This document shows, one piece after another, positions 43,703-54,175 of a DNA stretch of 64,000 nt (positions are counted from its first letter, which is position 1; each line of letters opens with the position of its first letter). Position numbers and translations under genes: made by a program. Location of the stretch: NCBI GenBank assembly GCA_900095835.1, contig LT608321.1, positions 538,373-602,372 of the forward strand, read 5' to 3'. Origin of the DNA: Ihuprevotella massiliensis (GTDB lineage Bacteria > Bacteroidota > Bacteroidia > Bacteroidales > Bacteroidaceae). The notes beneath the pieces are model-generated. The model did not search any database, was not told the origin of the DNA, and saw only the letters and a list, made by a program, of their open reading frames with translations.

Positions 43703-45235
43703 ATGACCTACTTTATCATAGCTTTAGTAGCGCTCTTAGTGGGCGGAAGCGGAGGATATCTCTGTTTTCGCTACATTTTGACGTCTATCTACAAACACAA
43801 ACTCGACGAAGCCACAAAAGAGGCAGACGTAATCAAGGAGAAAAAACTTTTAGAAGTCAAGGAGAAATTCTTGAACAAAAAGGCTGAACTTGAAAAAGAG
43901 GTTCAACAACGCAATCAACATATACTCCAAACGGAGAATAAGTTGAAACAACGCGAAATGAGTCTCAACAAACGCCAAGAAGAAATCAATCGCTCGAAGC
44001 AAGAATTGGACACTCACCAAAATCGTGTCAAGAATCAAGAGGCGCTGTTGCAACGTAAAGAAGAAGAGCTTAGCAAAATGCACCAGCGCGAAATTGAAAA
44101 GCTCGAGGAACTCTCTGGAATTTCAGCGGAGGAAGCTAAAAATCAGCTCATTGAGGGTCTGAAAGCAGAGGCACACAGCCACGCTCAAAGCTACATCAAT
44201 GAGATTATGGATGAAGCTAAAATCAATGCAAACAAAGAGGCTAAGCGCATCGTCATTCAGACGATTCAGCGCGTTGCTACTGAAACAGCAATTGAGAATA
44301 GTGTTACCGTTTTCCACATCGATAACGATGAAGTGAAAGGTCGCATCATCGGACGTGAAGGTCGTAACATCCGAGCTCTAGAAGCGGCTACTGGTGTAGA
44401 AATCGTAGTGGATGACACTCCAGAAGCCATTGTAATCAGTGCATTTGACCCCGTGCGTCGTGAAATAGCTCGTTTGGCGCTTCACCATCTCATTTCTGAT
44501 GGTCGCATCCACCCTGCTCGCATCGAAGAAGTGGTATCCAAGGTGTCTAAGCAAGTGGAAGAAGAAGTGATTGAAACCGGTAAACGTACCGCTATTGATT
44601 TGGGCATCCATGGTCTTCACCCCGAGTTGATTCGTATCGTGGGTAAAATGAAATATCGCTCCTCTTATGGACAAAACTTGTTGCAACATGCTCGTGAAAC
44701 TGCAAATCTCTGTGGTATCATGGCAGCAGAACTAGGGTTGAATCCTAAGAAAGCTAAGCGTGCCGGTCTGTTGCACGACATAGGTAAGGTACCCGATGAA
44801 GAAACAGAATTGCCACACGCACTGTACGGAGCAAAAATTGCTGAAAAATATAAAGAAAAGCCCGATATCTGCAACGCCATTGGTGCTCACCATGATGAGA
44901 TTGAAATGACCTCTCTCATTGCGCCTATTGTACAAGTTTGCGATGCTATCTCTGGTGCACGTCCTGGTGCACGTCGAGAAATCGTAGAAGCCTATGTGAA
45001 GCGCTTGAACGATTTAGAGAACATAGCCATGAGTTATCCTGGCGTAATGAAGACCTACGCCATCCAGGCTGGCCGCGAACTGCGCGTTATTGTTGGTGCT
45101 GATAAGATTGACGACAAGGAGATTGAAAACCTCTCCAACAATATCGCTACACGCATCCAAAACGAGATGACTTACCCTGGCCAGGTGAAGATTACCGTCA
45201 TCCGTGAGACGAGATCAGTGAGCTACGCTAAATAA
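43703..45235 (+). CDS. rny: Ribonuclease Y
   Basis: 510 residues. Membrane anchor (about 3-22), long coiled coil (about 30-190), KH domain with [29 protein letters not shown] (about 213-241), and HD domain with [25 protein letters not shown] and GAHHDEIE. RNase Y is an endonuclease that starts mRNA decay. All catalytic HD residues are present. It ends 18 nt before a terminator hairpin. Confidence 0.97.
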   Translation: MTYFIIALVALLVGGSGGYLCFRYILTSIYKHKLDEATKEADVIKEKKLLEVKEKFLNKKAELEKEVQQRNQHILQTENKLKQREMSLNKRQEEINRSKQELDTHQNRVKNQEALLQRKEEELSKMHQREIEKLEELSGISAEEAKNQLIEGLKAEAHSHAQSYINEIMDEAKINANKEAKRIVIQTIQRVATETAIENSVTVFHIDNDEVKGRIIGREGRNIRALEAATGVEIVVDDTPEAIVISAFDPVRREIARLALHHLISDGRIHPARIEEVVSKVSKQVEEEVIETGKRTAIDLGIHGLHPELIRIVGKMKYRSSYGQNLLQHARETANLCGIMAAELGLNPKKAKRAGLLHDIGKVPDEETELPHALYGAKIAEKYKEKPDICNAIGAHHDEIEMTSLIAPIVQVCDAISGARPGARREIVEAYVKRLNDLENIAMSYPGVMKTYAIQAGRELRVIVGADKIDDKEIENLSNNIATRIQNEMTYPGQVKITVIRETRSVSYAK

Positions 45236-45253
45236 TTCTGTTCCGTATTTGGA

Positions 45254-45290
45254 GAAGGCTATGCAAAAGTGCACGCCTTCTTCATTTCTT
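45254..45290 (+). terminator. Terminator of rny
   Basis: GAAGGC (45254-45259)/GCCTTC (45275-45280) with an inner TGCA/TGCA, followed by TTCATTTCTTT. Confidence 0.65.
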
Positions 45291-45441
45291 TGCACTTATA
45301 ATGCAATAAAAACAATAGTGTAGCGTTAGCCTATAAACGAACGATGAGAAAGTCCACTTCGTGTGGAGGTGCCTCTATCTTGTTAGTCATGCAACAACAC
45401 CATAGCTCCAAAACCGCAGACTCTATTTGTCATGAATATTT

Positions 45442-45479
45442 AGATTCGATGAAGAAGCCTCATCTTCTTCATCGAATCT
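45442..45479 (+). promoter_or_regulatory. 16-bp hairpin containing the likely start codon of the first EPS gene
   Basis: 45442-45457 pairs perfectly with 45464-45479 around loop CCTCAT. The ATG at 45449 lies in the left arm, so the structure would hide the start codon. There is no T run after it, so it does not look like a terminator. Confidence 0.6.
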
Positions 45480-46066
45480 CTAAACGATTTTTTGATTTAT
45501 TCTTTTCCTTTGTTGGTATTGTCATTATTTCTCCAGTCTTTTTGGCAGTGTTGATACTCCAGTGGATCACAACACCAGGGACTCCCTTTTTTAGACAAGA
45601 ACGCATCGGGAAAGGCGGAAAACCATTTCACATCATTAAGTTCCGCACGATGGAACTTAATGCAGAAGCTGACGGTCCACAATTGGTCAACACCACCAAT
45701 TCCACTCGCTTCACACGTTGCGGGCAATTTTTGCGAAAACATCATTTGGACGAACTCCCACAGCTATGGAACGTCCTTGTAGGCGAAATGTCTTTCGTGG
45801 GCTACCGCCCTGAACGTGCCTATTTCATCAAGCAAATCATGGAGCGCGACAATCGTTACGCTTTGCTCTATACCACACGCCCTGGTATCACTTCTGAAGC
45901 CGCAATTTACAATGGATATACAGACACTATAGACAAAATGTTGCGCCGTCTAGAAATGGACCTTGACTACCAAAATCGTCTCTCACTTTGGACTGATTTG
46001 AAAATCATCTTTGCTACTGCTGTTGTGTTCTTCACAGGTAGACAAGATGCTTCGCAAAATTCCTAG
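45449..46066 (+). CDS. Priming sugar transferase (WcaJ/WbaP-like)
   Basis: 205 residues from the ATG at 45449, giving MKKPHLLHRISKRFFDLFFSF as in related short transferases; alternative starts are at 45389 and 45344. One N-terminal hydrophobic segment, then the bacterial sugar-transferase core: GTPFFRQERIGKGGKPFHIIKFRTM, LRKHHLDELPQLWNVLVGEMSFVGYRPE. It transfers a sugar phosphate to undecaprenyl phosphate to begin an exopolysaccharide unit. First gene of the EPS operon; 13 nt before the export gene. Confidence 0.9.
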   Translation: MKKPHLLHRISKRFFDLFFSFVGIVIISPVFLAVLILQWITTPGTPFFRQERIGKGGKPFHIIKFRTMELNAEADGPQLVNTTNSTRFTRCGQFLRKHHLDELPQLWNVLVGEMSFVGYRPERAYFIKQIMERDNRYALLYTTRPGITSEAAIYNGYTDTIDKMLRRLEMDLDYQNRLSLWTDLKIIFATAVVFFTGRQDASQNS

Positions 46067-46079
46067 CCAATACAAGCTT

Positions 46080-48608
46080 ATGAAAGTCTTCAAATACCTC
46101 CTTCTTTCTCTCTCCTTCATCTTTTGTAGTGGACTGCTCTTTGCGCAGTCCACTATGACCGATAGTCAAATCATGGACTATATCGTCAAAGAAAATGCAA
46201 AAGGAACACCTCGCTCTCAAATTGTTACCCAACTCATGGAGAGAGGGGTGACTGTGGATCGAATCCAAAAGATTCGTCGCAACTATGAGCGTCAACAGAA
46301 GAAGGAAGTACAAGGTGCTGTCAACATCTCAGGAGTGGATAGTAAAACAGCTAAGCGATTACGACAAAACAATGGCGATATTCGTGAAGAATCCTCCAAG
46401 ACAAACAAAAACTTTCCCACGAAAAACAAACAAAAAGTGGATGAAAGTAAACTAACCCCATATCAACGTCAACGCTATCGCGAACAACAAGAGTTGGATT
46501 TGGATGAAAACCTAAGCTTCATACTTCCCGACTCTTTAGAAATGTATGAGCGAGAGATGCTTCAGATTGATCAAAACAAAAAGAAAGTCTTTGGTCGAGA
46601 CATCTTCAATAACAAAAAGCTCTCTTTCGAATCGGAAATGAACATAGCCACACCCAGTGACTATTTGTTGGGACCTGGAGACGCAGTGTATGTAGACGTG
46701 TGGGGAGCATCTCAAAAACAATTTGAATCTACAGTCTCCCCCGAAGGTGTGATTAACATCGAAGGATATGGTCCAATCAATGTCAATGGACTCACCGTTG
46801 CACAAGCCAACCAACGTTTGCGCTCTACTTTGGGCTCACGTTTCGGCGGATCACAGATAAAACTCACCGTGGGTCAAACTAAGACCATCACAGTAAATGT
46901 GATGGGTGAGGTAAAGACTCCTGGCACTTATACTGTGTCAGCTTTTGCCACTGTGTTCCATGCTCTATATATGGCGGGCGGAGTCAATGATATCGGAACA
47001 TTGCGTAGCATCAAAGTGTTACGTAAAGGCCGTTTGGTATCGACGGTCGATATCTATGACTACATCCTTAATGGAAAACTAACGGGCAACATTCGTCTGA
47101 CCTCTGACGATGTCATTTACGTGGACACATACGATTGTTTAGTAAACATTTCGGGCAAGGTAAAACGTCCCATGTTCTACGAAATGAAAAAGACGGAGAG
47201 TGTGAACACCTTGATTAAATACGCAGGTGGATTCACTGGTGATGCTTTTAGCGACAATATCACCCTCATCCGAAAGGCAGGTGGAACAATGAGCATATAT
47301 AGCCTCAACGAATTTGAAAGAGGCAAGTTTCAACTCCAAGATGCCGACTCTGTTTGGGTGGATTCTGTGCTTGATCGCTACAAAAATCTCGTAGAAATCC
47401 GAGGTGCAGTCATGCGTCCTGGTAAGTATCAGATGGATGGCAACATCTCTACCCTTCGTCAACTCATACAAACCGCAGGTGGCCTCACAGAAGATGCCAT
47501 TTCCACTCGAGGTATCATTCATCGCTATCGTGCAGACCGAACATTAGAAGTGAAAAACTTCAACGTGGGCGAATTGATGCAGCACAAAGAAGCAGACGTC
47601 CCTCTCCAGAATGAGGATGCCGTCTTTATACCTTCGCGCAAAGATACCAACGAAGAATTACTCCTCACCATCAACGGCGAAGTGAGATACCCAGGTTCGT
47701 ACCAGTATGCAGAGAACAGCAGTATTGAGTCACTCATTCTACAAGCTGGCGGATTGACCGATAAAGCCAGTGTAGCAAAGGTGGATATTGCGCGTCGATT
47801 CCGCGACAAGAAAGCTGTATCTTCTGGCGAACAAGTGGCACAATTCTTTAGTTTCTCGCTGAAGGACGGTTTTATCATCGATGGTACTCCTGATTTCGTA
47901 CTCCAGCCTTTCGACGAAGTCTACGTTCGCACCTCACCAGGATATGTAGAACAACAGCACGTTAAGGTTGAAGGTGAAGTACAATTTCAAGGTACTTATG
48001 TGATTACTAAGAAAAAATACCGCCTCACCGACCTTATTGCTGCGGCTGGTGGACTCACAAAAGAAGCCTATGCCAAAGGAGCTCGTCTAGAACGTCAACT
48101 CACTGATGTTGAAAAACTCAAGCAACAAGAGTTAATCAAAATTGCGACGCTTAACGACAGCACCGACATTCGCAAAATTCAAATTAACGACGTGCCTTAT
48201 GTAGCGATTCATCTAGAATCTGCTATGACCAATCCTGGCGATGACCGCTGGGACGTCATTCTTCGCGAAGGCGATCGCCTCATCATTCCACAGTTCACCA
48301 ACACTGTAAGCGTAAGTGGTGAAGTGATGTACCCCACTACCCTAGCCTACACTCCTGGCGCCAGCCTTTCACACTACATCGATCAATGTGGTGGTTATAG
48401 TCTGAAGTCAAAGAAAAGCAGAGTGTTTGCCATCCAAATGAATGGTACCGTGAAGCGTGTGCGCTCTTCTCGAGACATTCAGCCCGGTAGCAACATCGTG
48501 GTTCCTGCCAGGCCTAAGCGTCAAGGTATGAATCTAACTCAGCTCATTTCGCTGGTCATGAGTCTGACAACTCTAGCAGCAGTAGCAGTGAGTGCACTGA
48601 AAAGATAA
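46080..48608 (+). CDS. Polysaccharide export outer membrane protein with multiple SLBB domains
   Basis: 842 residues. Start at 46080 gives a signal peptide ending LLFAQ (about 1-23). A helical charged region follows, then the export domain LGPGDAVYVDVWGASQKQFESTVSPEGVINIEGYGPI, then about six SLBB-type repeats (for example VSGKVKRPMFYEM, EIRGAVMRPGKYQMD, TINGEVRYPGSYQY, KVEGEVQFQGTYV, VSGEVMYPTTLAY), and a final hydrophobic helix (LISLVMSLTTLAAVAVSAL). Longer than Wza itself, as usual in Bacteroidota. It should form the outer membrane exit for the polymer. Confidence 0.92.
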   Translation: MKVFKYLLLSLSFIFCSGLLFAQSTMTDSQIMDYIVKENAKGTPRSQIVTQLMERGVTVDRIQKIRRNYERQQKKEVQGAVNISGVDSKTAKRLRQNNGDIREESSKTNKNFPTKNKQKVDESKLTPYQRQRYREQQELDLDENLSFILPDSLEMYEREMLQIDQNKKKVFGRDIFNNKKLSFESEMNIATPSDYLLGPGDAVYVDVWGASQKQFESTVSPEGVINIEGYGPINVNGLTVAQANQRLRSTLGSRFGGSQIKLTVGQTKTITVNVMGEVKTPGTYTVSAFATVFHALYMAGGVNDIGTLRSIKVLRKGRLVSTVDIYDYILNGKLTGNIRLTSDDVIYVDTYDCLVNISGKVKRPMFYEMKKTESVNTLIKYAGGFTGDAFSDNITLIRKAGGTMSIYSLNEFERGKFQLQDADSVWVDSVLDRYKNLVEIRGAVMRPGKYQMDGNISTLRQLIQTAGGLTEDAISTRGIIHRYRADRTLEVKNFNVGELMQHKEADVPLQNEDAVFIPSRKDTNEELLLTINGEVRYPGSYQYAENSSIESLILQAGGLTDKASVAKVDIARRFRDKKAVSSGEQVAQFFSFSLKDGFIIDGTPDFVLQPFDEVYVRTSPGYVEQQHVKVEGEVQFQGTYVITKKKYRLTDLIAAAGGLTKEAYAKGARLERQLTDVEKLKQQELIKIATLNDSTDIRKIQINDVPYVAIHLESAMTNPGDDRWDVILREGDRLIIPQFTNTVSVSGEVMYPTTLAYTPGASLSHYIDQCGGYSLKSKKSRVFAIQMNGTVKRVRSSRDIQPGSNIVVPARPKRQGMNLTQLISLVMSLTTLAAVAVSALKR

Positions 48609-48671
48609 AGCAAACTATTTCTATCTAGATAATATTATAATCTCACCACGTCTGTAAAGGCGTCACCACCC

Positions 48672-50105
48672 ATGAGCACCAGCAGAAAGTTCTCTAAAGG
48701 TCTAGGTTGGGGAGTCATCGACAACTTCTCGGGCACAGGTATCAACTTCATCGTTGGTATCCTGCTGGCTCGTGCTTTGTCGCCAGAAGCCTATTCTGTT
48801 ATTGGACTTTCGCTCATATTAGTCACCATCTCCAATATCATTGCTGATGGAGGTATATCAACAGCCTTGATCCGCAAGAGCAAAGTAAGTCCCGCCGATT
48901 ATAACACAGGCTTCTTTCTCAATACACTCACAGCAGTCATAGTCTATGGTATCCTCTTTCTTTGCGCCCCCCCCTTTGCTCAAAGTTTAGAGCTTCCCAT
49001 TCTCACAGATACTGTCCGATGGTTAGGGCTGATCGTCATCATTGCAGCCTTCTCCATTGTCCCTAAAGCCCAGCTGACCAAAGCCCTTAACTTCAAAACG
49101 CAAGCGCTTGCTTCTCTATCCTCTTCTTTGATAGCGGCAACAATAGCTGTTTTGATGCTCTATAAAGGCTATGGCATCTGGTCTTTTATTGTTCAGCAAA
49201 TTGTGAGACAATCCCTATACACACTAACACTTTGGAGTTTCATTCGCCAAGTTCCACGTTGGCAATTTGTCTCGGCCTCTGCTCGTGAACTGTCCTCATT
49301 TGGATCGCGAATTCTTCTGTCAGGTCTTATAGACGCGGTGTACAATAACCTCTACTATTTCATCATAGGAAAAGTCTTTAAGCCACACACCCTTGGACTA
49401 TATTCGCGTTCTGAGCACTTCTCTTCCATCCTTTCTATCAATTTTGCTATGGTATTGCAGCGTGTCTCTTTACCCGTTTTGACGCAACATAAGCACGATG
49501 AGCAGCAGTTTACCCAATTCATACGTACACTCCTCAGCAAGTCCTCCCTTCTCTTCTCCATTCTATTTGCGATAATAGCCGGAACCGCCGACCAGCTCAT
49601 ACTTGTCATCATCGGCCCTCAGTGGATTGAAGCTGCACCGATACTGCGCCTTCTCTGCATTTCGGCTTTGTTTCAGCCCCTCATCGTAGTTCATCAGAAT
49701 GTCTTGCAAGTTTATGGCGAAGCCAAACTTTTTCTACGCATAGAAGTTGCCAAGAAACTTATGGCTGTTTGCATTGTTGCCATTACCTTGTTCACAGGAT
49801 TCACAGCGCTAATTTGGGGCATTGTCGCTATTGCTGTCTTATCATTTTTTATCAATGCCTATTTCGGCAATCGACATCTGCATAACTACTCGTGGCAACA
49901 ACAGGTAAAAGACATCTTCCCTTACCACACCACTGCTCTCATCATCGGAATCTGTCTATATGCTATAGGTAGAACAACTTTACCACTTTGGGAAATAATC
50001 CTCTTACAGTGTGGTGTTGCCATGGTATTATTGGCAATCATTTTTACCCAATTCTTGAAAGCTGATTTCCATTTTCTCCAACAAAAATTTAAATCACTCA
50101 CCTAG
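48672..50105 (+). CDS. Polysaccharide flippase (Wzx/PST family)
   Basis: 477 residues with 12-14 hydrophobic segments and the opening KFSKGLGWGVIDNFSGTGINFIVGILLARALSPEAYSVIGLSLI, typical of PST-type flippases. It moves lipid-linked repeat units across the inner membrane. Lies 3 nt before the first glycosyltransferase gene. Confidence 0.9.
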   Translation: MSTSRKFSKGLGWGVIDNFSGTGINFIVGILLARALSPEAYSVIGLSLILVTISNIIADGGISTALIRKSKVSPADYNTGFFLNTLTAVIVYGILFLCAPPFAQSLELPILTDTVRWLGLIVIIAAFSIVPKAQLTKALNFKTQALASLSSSLIAATIAVLMLYKGYGIWSFIVQQIVRQSLYTLTLWSFIRQVPRWQFVSASARELSSFGSRILLSGLIDAVYNNLYYFIIGKVFKPHTLGLYSRSEHFSSILSINFAMVLQRVSLPVLTQHKHDEQQFTQFIRTLLSKSSLLFSILFAIIAGTADQLILVIIGPQWIEAAPILRLLCISALFQPLIVVHQNVLQVYGEAKLFLRIEVAKKLMAVCIVAITLFTGFTALIWGIVAIAVLSFFINAYFGNRHLHNYSWQQQVKDIFPYHTTALIIGICLYAIGRTTLPLWEIILLQCGVAMVLLAIIFTQFLKADFHFLQQKFKSLT

Positions 50106-50108
50106 ACC

Positions 50109-50873
50109 ATGTCAGCTCATCGTCCTCTTCTCACCGTCGTCACAGTAGTGCGAAATGCATCAGACGACATTATCAAGACTTTCGAGAGCATAGCTGCGCT
50201 AAAGTCACCAGATTTAGAATATATCGTCTTAGATGGAGGAAGCACAGACGGTACCATCGAGCAAATACAGCGTTTTAGTCACATTATTGACTACTGGTAC
50301 AGTCGCCCAGATGGAGGTATCTATTTTGCAATGAACGAGGCACTGCAATATGCTCATGGACATTTCGTTGTGAACATGAATGCAGGTGACAGTCTTCTCT
50401 CAATCCCTACAGAAGCACTCAAAACTCTGTTAGCAACAGACCATGATATGCTCTGTTGTCCCGTAGTTACCGACGGAGGATTCAATCATTTTCCCTTATG
50501 GGATGAAAGAATCAAACGTTTCAACACAGTACCTCACCAAGGATGCTTCTACAAACTCGAGATTTTCCACCAGCATCGCTACGATATCCGCTATAAAGTT
50601 TTTGCAGATTTCGATCTCAACCAAAGACTTTTTGCAATGGGCTTCAAAGCAAAACTGAATGACCAAGTGGTTTCCTTCCATAGTCTTGATGGAGTATCCA
50701 ACAATCGCAAATACAGCCGTGAGATGTTCACCATCGTACGACGCAATTTTGGACTTTGTGGCCAACTTTCTTCTTGGCTACACTTCAAAAAGGAAGGTAT
50801 AAAAGCAAGACTTAATCGTTGGTTTGGCATCAAAATTAATGATGCAACAAAACAATATCACTCTCATGCGTGA
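50109..50873 (+). CDS. GT2 glycosyltransferase
   Basis: 254 residues. GT-A fold pattern: LTVVTVVRNASDDIIKTFESI, YIVLDGGSTDGTIEQI, YSRPDGGIYFAMNEALQYAHG. The DxD-like site is probably in MNAGDS (about 95-100). Its stop codon overlaps the start of the next gene. Adds one sugar to the EPS repeat; specificity unknown. Confidence 0.9.
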   Translation: MSAHRPLLTVVTVVRNASDDIIKTFESIAALKSPDLEYIVLDGGSTDGTIEQIQRFSHIIDYWYSRPDGGIYFAMNEALQYAHGHFVVNMNAGDSLLSIPTEALKTLLATDHDMLCCPVVTDGGFNHFPLWDERIKRFNTVPHQGCFYKLEIFHQHRYDIRYKVFADFDLNQRLFAMGFKAKLNDQVVSFHSLDGVSNNRKYSREMFTIVRRNFGLCGQLSSWLHFKKEGIKARLNRWFGIKINDATKQYHSHA

Positions 50874-52017
50874 ATTTGATTTCTCTTCTCTCCTCAAAAC
50901 TTGGAACCAACATAAGTTCCAATTTGTCATCAATGGGTTTATTACCATTATATGTGGTCTTGTCATAGCTTTCAGCATACCTAAAACCTATACTTCAAAG
51001 GTGAGCATGGCATCAGAATCTCAAAAAGACAGTAAACTCTCTGGGATGATGGGCAACCTTTCCTCTTTGGCAGGCATCAACTTGGGCAACAGCGAAGATG
51101 CTATCAGCCCAAACTTATATCCAGATGTCGTATCTACCAATAAGTTTCTTATCAAACTGTTGCAAACCCCCGTCAAAACGCATCAAAAGAAAGCCTATCC
51201 CACCTACGCAGCCTATCTAGAAACCGAAAGCCGCACACCTTGGTGGACCACTGCTATCAAAGCAACAATCAAAGGCATCAAATCTATCTTTTCAAAGAGT
51301 AAGGATGAAGATCCCATCACCAACAAGAAGATTGACCCTAATCATCTCACGGTGGAACAAGAAACCATGGTAAAAGCGATGCAAGGCAGCATCATCTGCT
51401 CCGTTGACAAAGAGACAGACGTCATCACCATTGCCGTTTCTGACCAAGATCCCGAAGTAGCCAAACAAATGGTCGACGTGGCACAAGCGAATCTCCAAGA
51501 GTTTATCAAGGAATATCGCACTAATAAAGCACGCACCGACTATCACTATTATCATAGTTTGGCGCAACAACTTCAAAAGAAATACACTGCCATTCAGCAC
51601 AAATATGCAGCTTTTGCAGACTCACACATAGATGCTTCTCTCAAGAGCGTGACCACAGTAGAAAGCGATCTTGAAAATGAAATGCAAAATGCCTTTACTG
51701 CCTACACTCAAATGAAGCAGCAGGCCAGCATGTCAGAAGCAAAAATTCAAGAACGCACTCCCGTGTTCACCATCATTGATGACGCAGCCGTACCCAACCG
51801 CCCTACCTCTCCAAAAAAGATTATGCTTCTCATGGCCTTTCTTTTCGTTGGAATCGTTGGAACTGCAGCTTACTACTACCTCCGTCTGCTATTTTCAAAA
51901 CCCACGACTTCTCAGAGTGAGCCTTCTTTTAGTGAAGGTCTAGACAACGATAATTCAATCGAAGATTTACCATTAACCTCCAGTGAACTCCCTGAAGGGT
52001 TTAACTCTTCTCTTTAA
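50866..52017 (+). CDS. Chain-length determinant (Wzz-like)
   Basis: 383 residues from the ATG at 50866, overlapping the preceding stop by 8 nt. N-terminal helix (about 17-39; FVINGFITIICGLVIAFSI) followed by KTYTSKVSM, a periplasmic helical domain with a coiled coil (about 200-290), PNRPTSPKK, and a second helix (about 318-340), the usual Wzz topology. The cytoplasmic tail (Ser/Glu-rich, no tyrosine cluster) shows no kinase domain. Controls polymer length. Confidence 0.88.
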   Translation: MREFDFSSLLKTWNQHKFQFVINGFITIICGLVIAFSIPKTYTSKVSMASESQKDSKLSGMMGNLSSLAGINLGNSEDAISPNLYPDVVSTNKFLIKLLQTPVKTHQKKAYPTYAAYLETESRTPWWTTAIKATIKGIKSIFSKSKDEDPITNKKIDPNHLTVEQETMVKAMQGSIICSVDKETDVITIAVSDQDPEVAKQMVDVAQANLQEFIKEYRTNKARTDYHYYHSLAQQLQKKYTAIQHKYAAFADSHIDASLKSVTTVESDLENEMQNAFTAYTQMKQQASMSEAKIQERTPVFTIIDDAAVPNRPTSPKKIMLLMAFLFVGIVGTAAYYYLRLLFSKPTTSQSEPSFSEGLDNDNSIEDLPLTSSELPEGFNSSL

Positions 52018-52133
52018 TCAGAATAGAAGAAGTCTATTGCGGACTCACAATAGAGCAATTCGTCACATACAAATCAAGTACAAAACGAAGTTTTCCCCCT
52101 AATTGTCGCCCCATCATAACCGACAGTTTGAAT

Positions 52134-53360
52134 ATGTCAGCACTATTAGCACCACATACTCCCTATCCCTTTCTAAAGAAAGTGGGCAATTTCATTTTTG
52201 CCCTCTTTCTTTTGGTGTTAATGCTCGACCCCTCCAATAGTGTTCTTCATCTCAAAGACAAGCTATTCATTCTATTCTTAGGTTTTAATATCCTTTTCTA
52301 TCGCCCTGATTGGCGCTTTCTGCCACATATCTTAGGGGTATTTATGGTCATCTCCATAGGATATATCCTTGCAGAAATGCAAGGAGCTTCCATAGACTAC
52401 GAATATCTGAATGGCGTGTTCAAAAGTATGGCTCCCCTCACGTTGCTCCTGTGGGTGCGCCATTATGATGTTTTACGATTGTCTATCGTTCCAACGCTCA
52501 TCACCACCATCGTCATCCTCACCCTCTACGCGCTCATTTGCTCTAGCCCTATTTTTGAATTTGCGCTCTTCACCTATTCGCAAGAGCACAATGAAATGGT
52601 GATGATCACCCGACGCAATTGGTTAGGTGTGCAAGTGTTTGGTATGTACTACCGCTCCATCGTGAGTTTAATCCCTGTGCTTTATTGGGTTCTTTTCGCG
52701 AGTTTCACTCAACAGTTAAAACCCTTTTGGCGCAAACTCGGATACACCCTTTTAGGCATCCTACTCACGATTGCTTTCTTCATCAGCGGCACACGTGCTA
52801 TGATGCTCACTCCCTTGTTCATCATAGGGATCATCAGCTACAACTGGATCAACAAGCGTCCGAAGGCGAAGTATTTCTTCTATCCTCTATTGGCTCTGGC
52901 AGGAATAGCCTTCCTATTCTTCATTGGACTTCTTGCCACACAAAAAGGTGATGTCTCCAATGCCATCAAGTACGGACACCTATCCTCCTACTTAGACCTC
53001 TTCAATGAACATCCAGAATACCTCTTTTGGGGACAGGGCACTGGCACACTCTTTTATTCCGAAGGATTTAGACGGCTCACAGCTCAAACAGAGTGGATTT
53101 ACATCGAATTGCTCCGTAATTATGGACTGTTAGCTATAGCCATCCTTGCGGTGTATCTCTATCCGCTCAAAGTTCTCTTCCAACACAGAAAAGATGCTTT
53201 CAATATGGGACTCTTTCTTACCTATTTTGCATTTTTGCTCGTTGCCGGTACCAACCCCTTTCTCCTCAACTCCCAAGGTATGACCGTGTTGTGGATGATT
53301 TATGCACACATCATTCACCTCCGAAAGCCCAACTCTCTCCCACTTGGCTCTGCAACATGA
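52134..53360 (+). CDS. O-antigen/EPS polymerase (Wzy-like)
   Basis: 408 residues with about ten hydrophobic segments and a large loop between the late helices (about 260-330: KGDVSNAIKYGHLSSYLDLFNEHPEYLFWGQGTGT), the pattern of Wzy and WaaL proteins. It should join repeat units in the periplasm. The ATG at 52134 is preferred to a TTG at 52128. Its TGA overlaps the next ATG (ATGA). Confidence 0.85.
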   Translation: MSALLAPHTPYPFLKKVGNFIFALFLLVLMLDPSNSVLHLKDKLFILFLGFNILFYRPDWRFLPHILGVFMVISIGYILAEMQGASIDYEYLNGVFKSMAPLTLLLWVRHYDVLRLSIVPTLITTIVILTLYALICSSPIFEFALFTYSQEHNEMVMITRRNWLGVQVFGMYYRSIVSLIPVLYWVLFASFTQQLKPFWRKLGYTLLGILLTIAFFISGTRAMMLTPLFIIGIISYNWINKRPKAKYFFYPLLALAGIAFLFFIGLLATQKGDVSNAIKYGHLSSYLDLFNEHPEYLFWGQGTGTLFYSEGFRRLTAQTEWIYIELLRNYGLLAIAILAVYLYPLKVLFQHRKDAFNMGLFLTYFAFLLVAGTNPFLLNSQGMTVLWMIYAHIIHLRKPNSLPLGSAT

Positions 53361-54175
53361 CTTCAGCTACTCTCTCTCTCCTTCCCGTTGTGGTCATCTA
53401 TCGTTGTCGATGGCAAGATGCCCGGAGCATCCAAAGTCTGCTCACGGACTATTCTGGCACCATCTATATTGGCGACAATTCACCTGCCGATTTTGAAGTT
53501 GACACCCAGTCATTGCCCGAACAGTTAGTCTATCAGCGAGCAACCGACAACCCAGGATTATCGCACCACTACAATACAGCAGCACGCTATGCAGCAACAC
53601 ATGGCTACACTCATCTCTTGCTACTCGACCAAGATACGCTCTTTCCGCCTCATGCATTAGAACAGTATTTGCAAATTTCAGAAAGTACCATCGTAGCTGC
53701 ACCATCATTAACCACTCACACGGGAGCTTTCTCGCCTGCCACCATCGATACATGGAGCATCAAGGCTGCATATCTGACCGCTGGCGAACATTCCCTCTTC
53801 GATTACGCTCCAGTCAATAGCGGACTCTGTGTGCGAGTCGAAGACTTTCTAGCCGTTGGAGGCTACAACGAAAAAGTGGCACTCGACTTTGCCGACTTTC
53901 AGTTCATACGCCGCATACGCCAGCGCACCACACATTTTACCCTGCTGCCACTGACGGCGCAACAAGATTTTTCCAACCATCAAACGCGTACAGAAGTCTT
54001 ACTTCCACGCTATCGACTCTACCTCAAGAGCGCACGACACTGCGAGTTTGACATCACAAAAGCGAAATGGCAACATCACTATCAAGTGTTGCGCCACACC
54101 CTCGCTCTCAGCCTTCGCACACGCTCTCTTAGATTCCTCACCACTCTCTTTACGCATTATCTTTTTCAAACATGA
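53357..54175 (+). CDS. GT2-like glycosyltransferase, rhamnosyltransferase type
   Basis: 272 residues from the ATG at 53357 (ATGA overlap with the polymerase gene). Pattern VVVIYRCRW, TIYIGDNSP, DNPGLSHHYNTAARYA and LLLLDQDTLFPP (about 92-103), followed by PVNSGLCVRVEDFLAVGGYNEKVALDFADF, as in GT2 rhamnosyltransferases. Ends with a second ATGA overlap. Specificity unproven. Confidence 0.85.
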   Translation: MTSATLSLLPVVVIYRCRWQDARSIQSLLTDYSGTIYIGDNSPADFEVDTQSLPEQLVYQRATDNPGLSHHYNTAARYAATHGYTHLLLLDQDTLFPPHALEQYLQISESTIVAAPSLTTHTGAFSPATIDTWSIKAAYLTAGEHSLFDYAPVNSGLCVRVEDFLAVGGYNEKVALDFADFQFIRRIRQRTTHFTLLPLTAQQDFSNHQTRTEVLLPRYRLYLKSARHCEFDITKAKWQHHYQVLRHTLALSLRTRSLRFLTTLFTHYLFQT

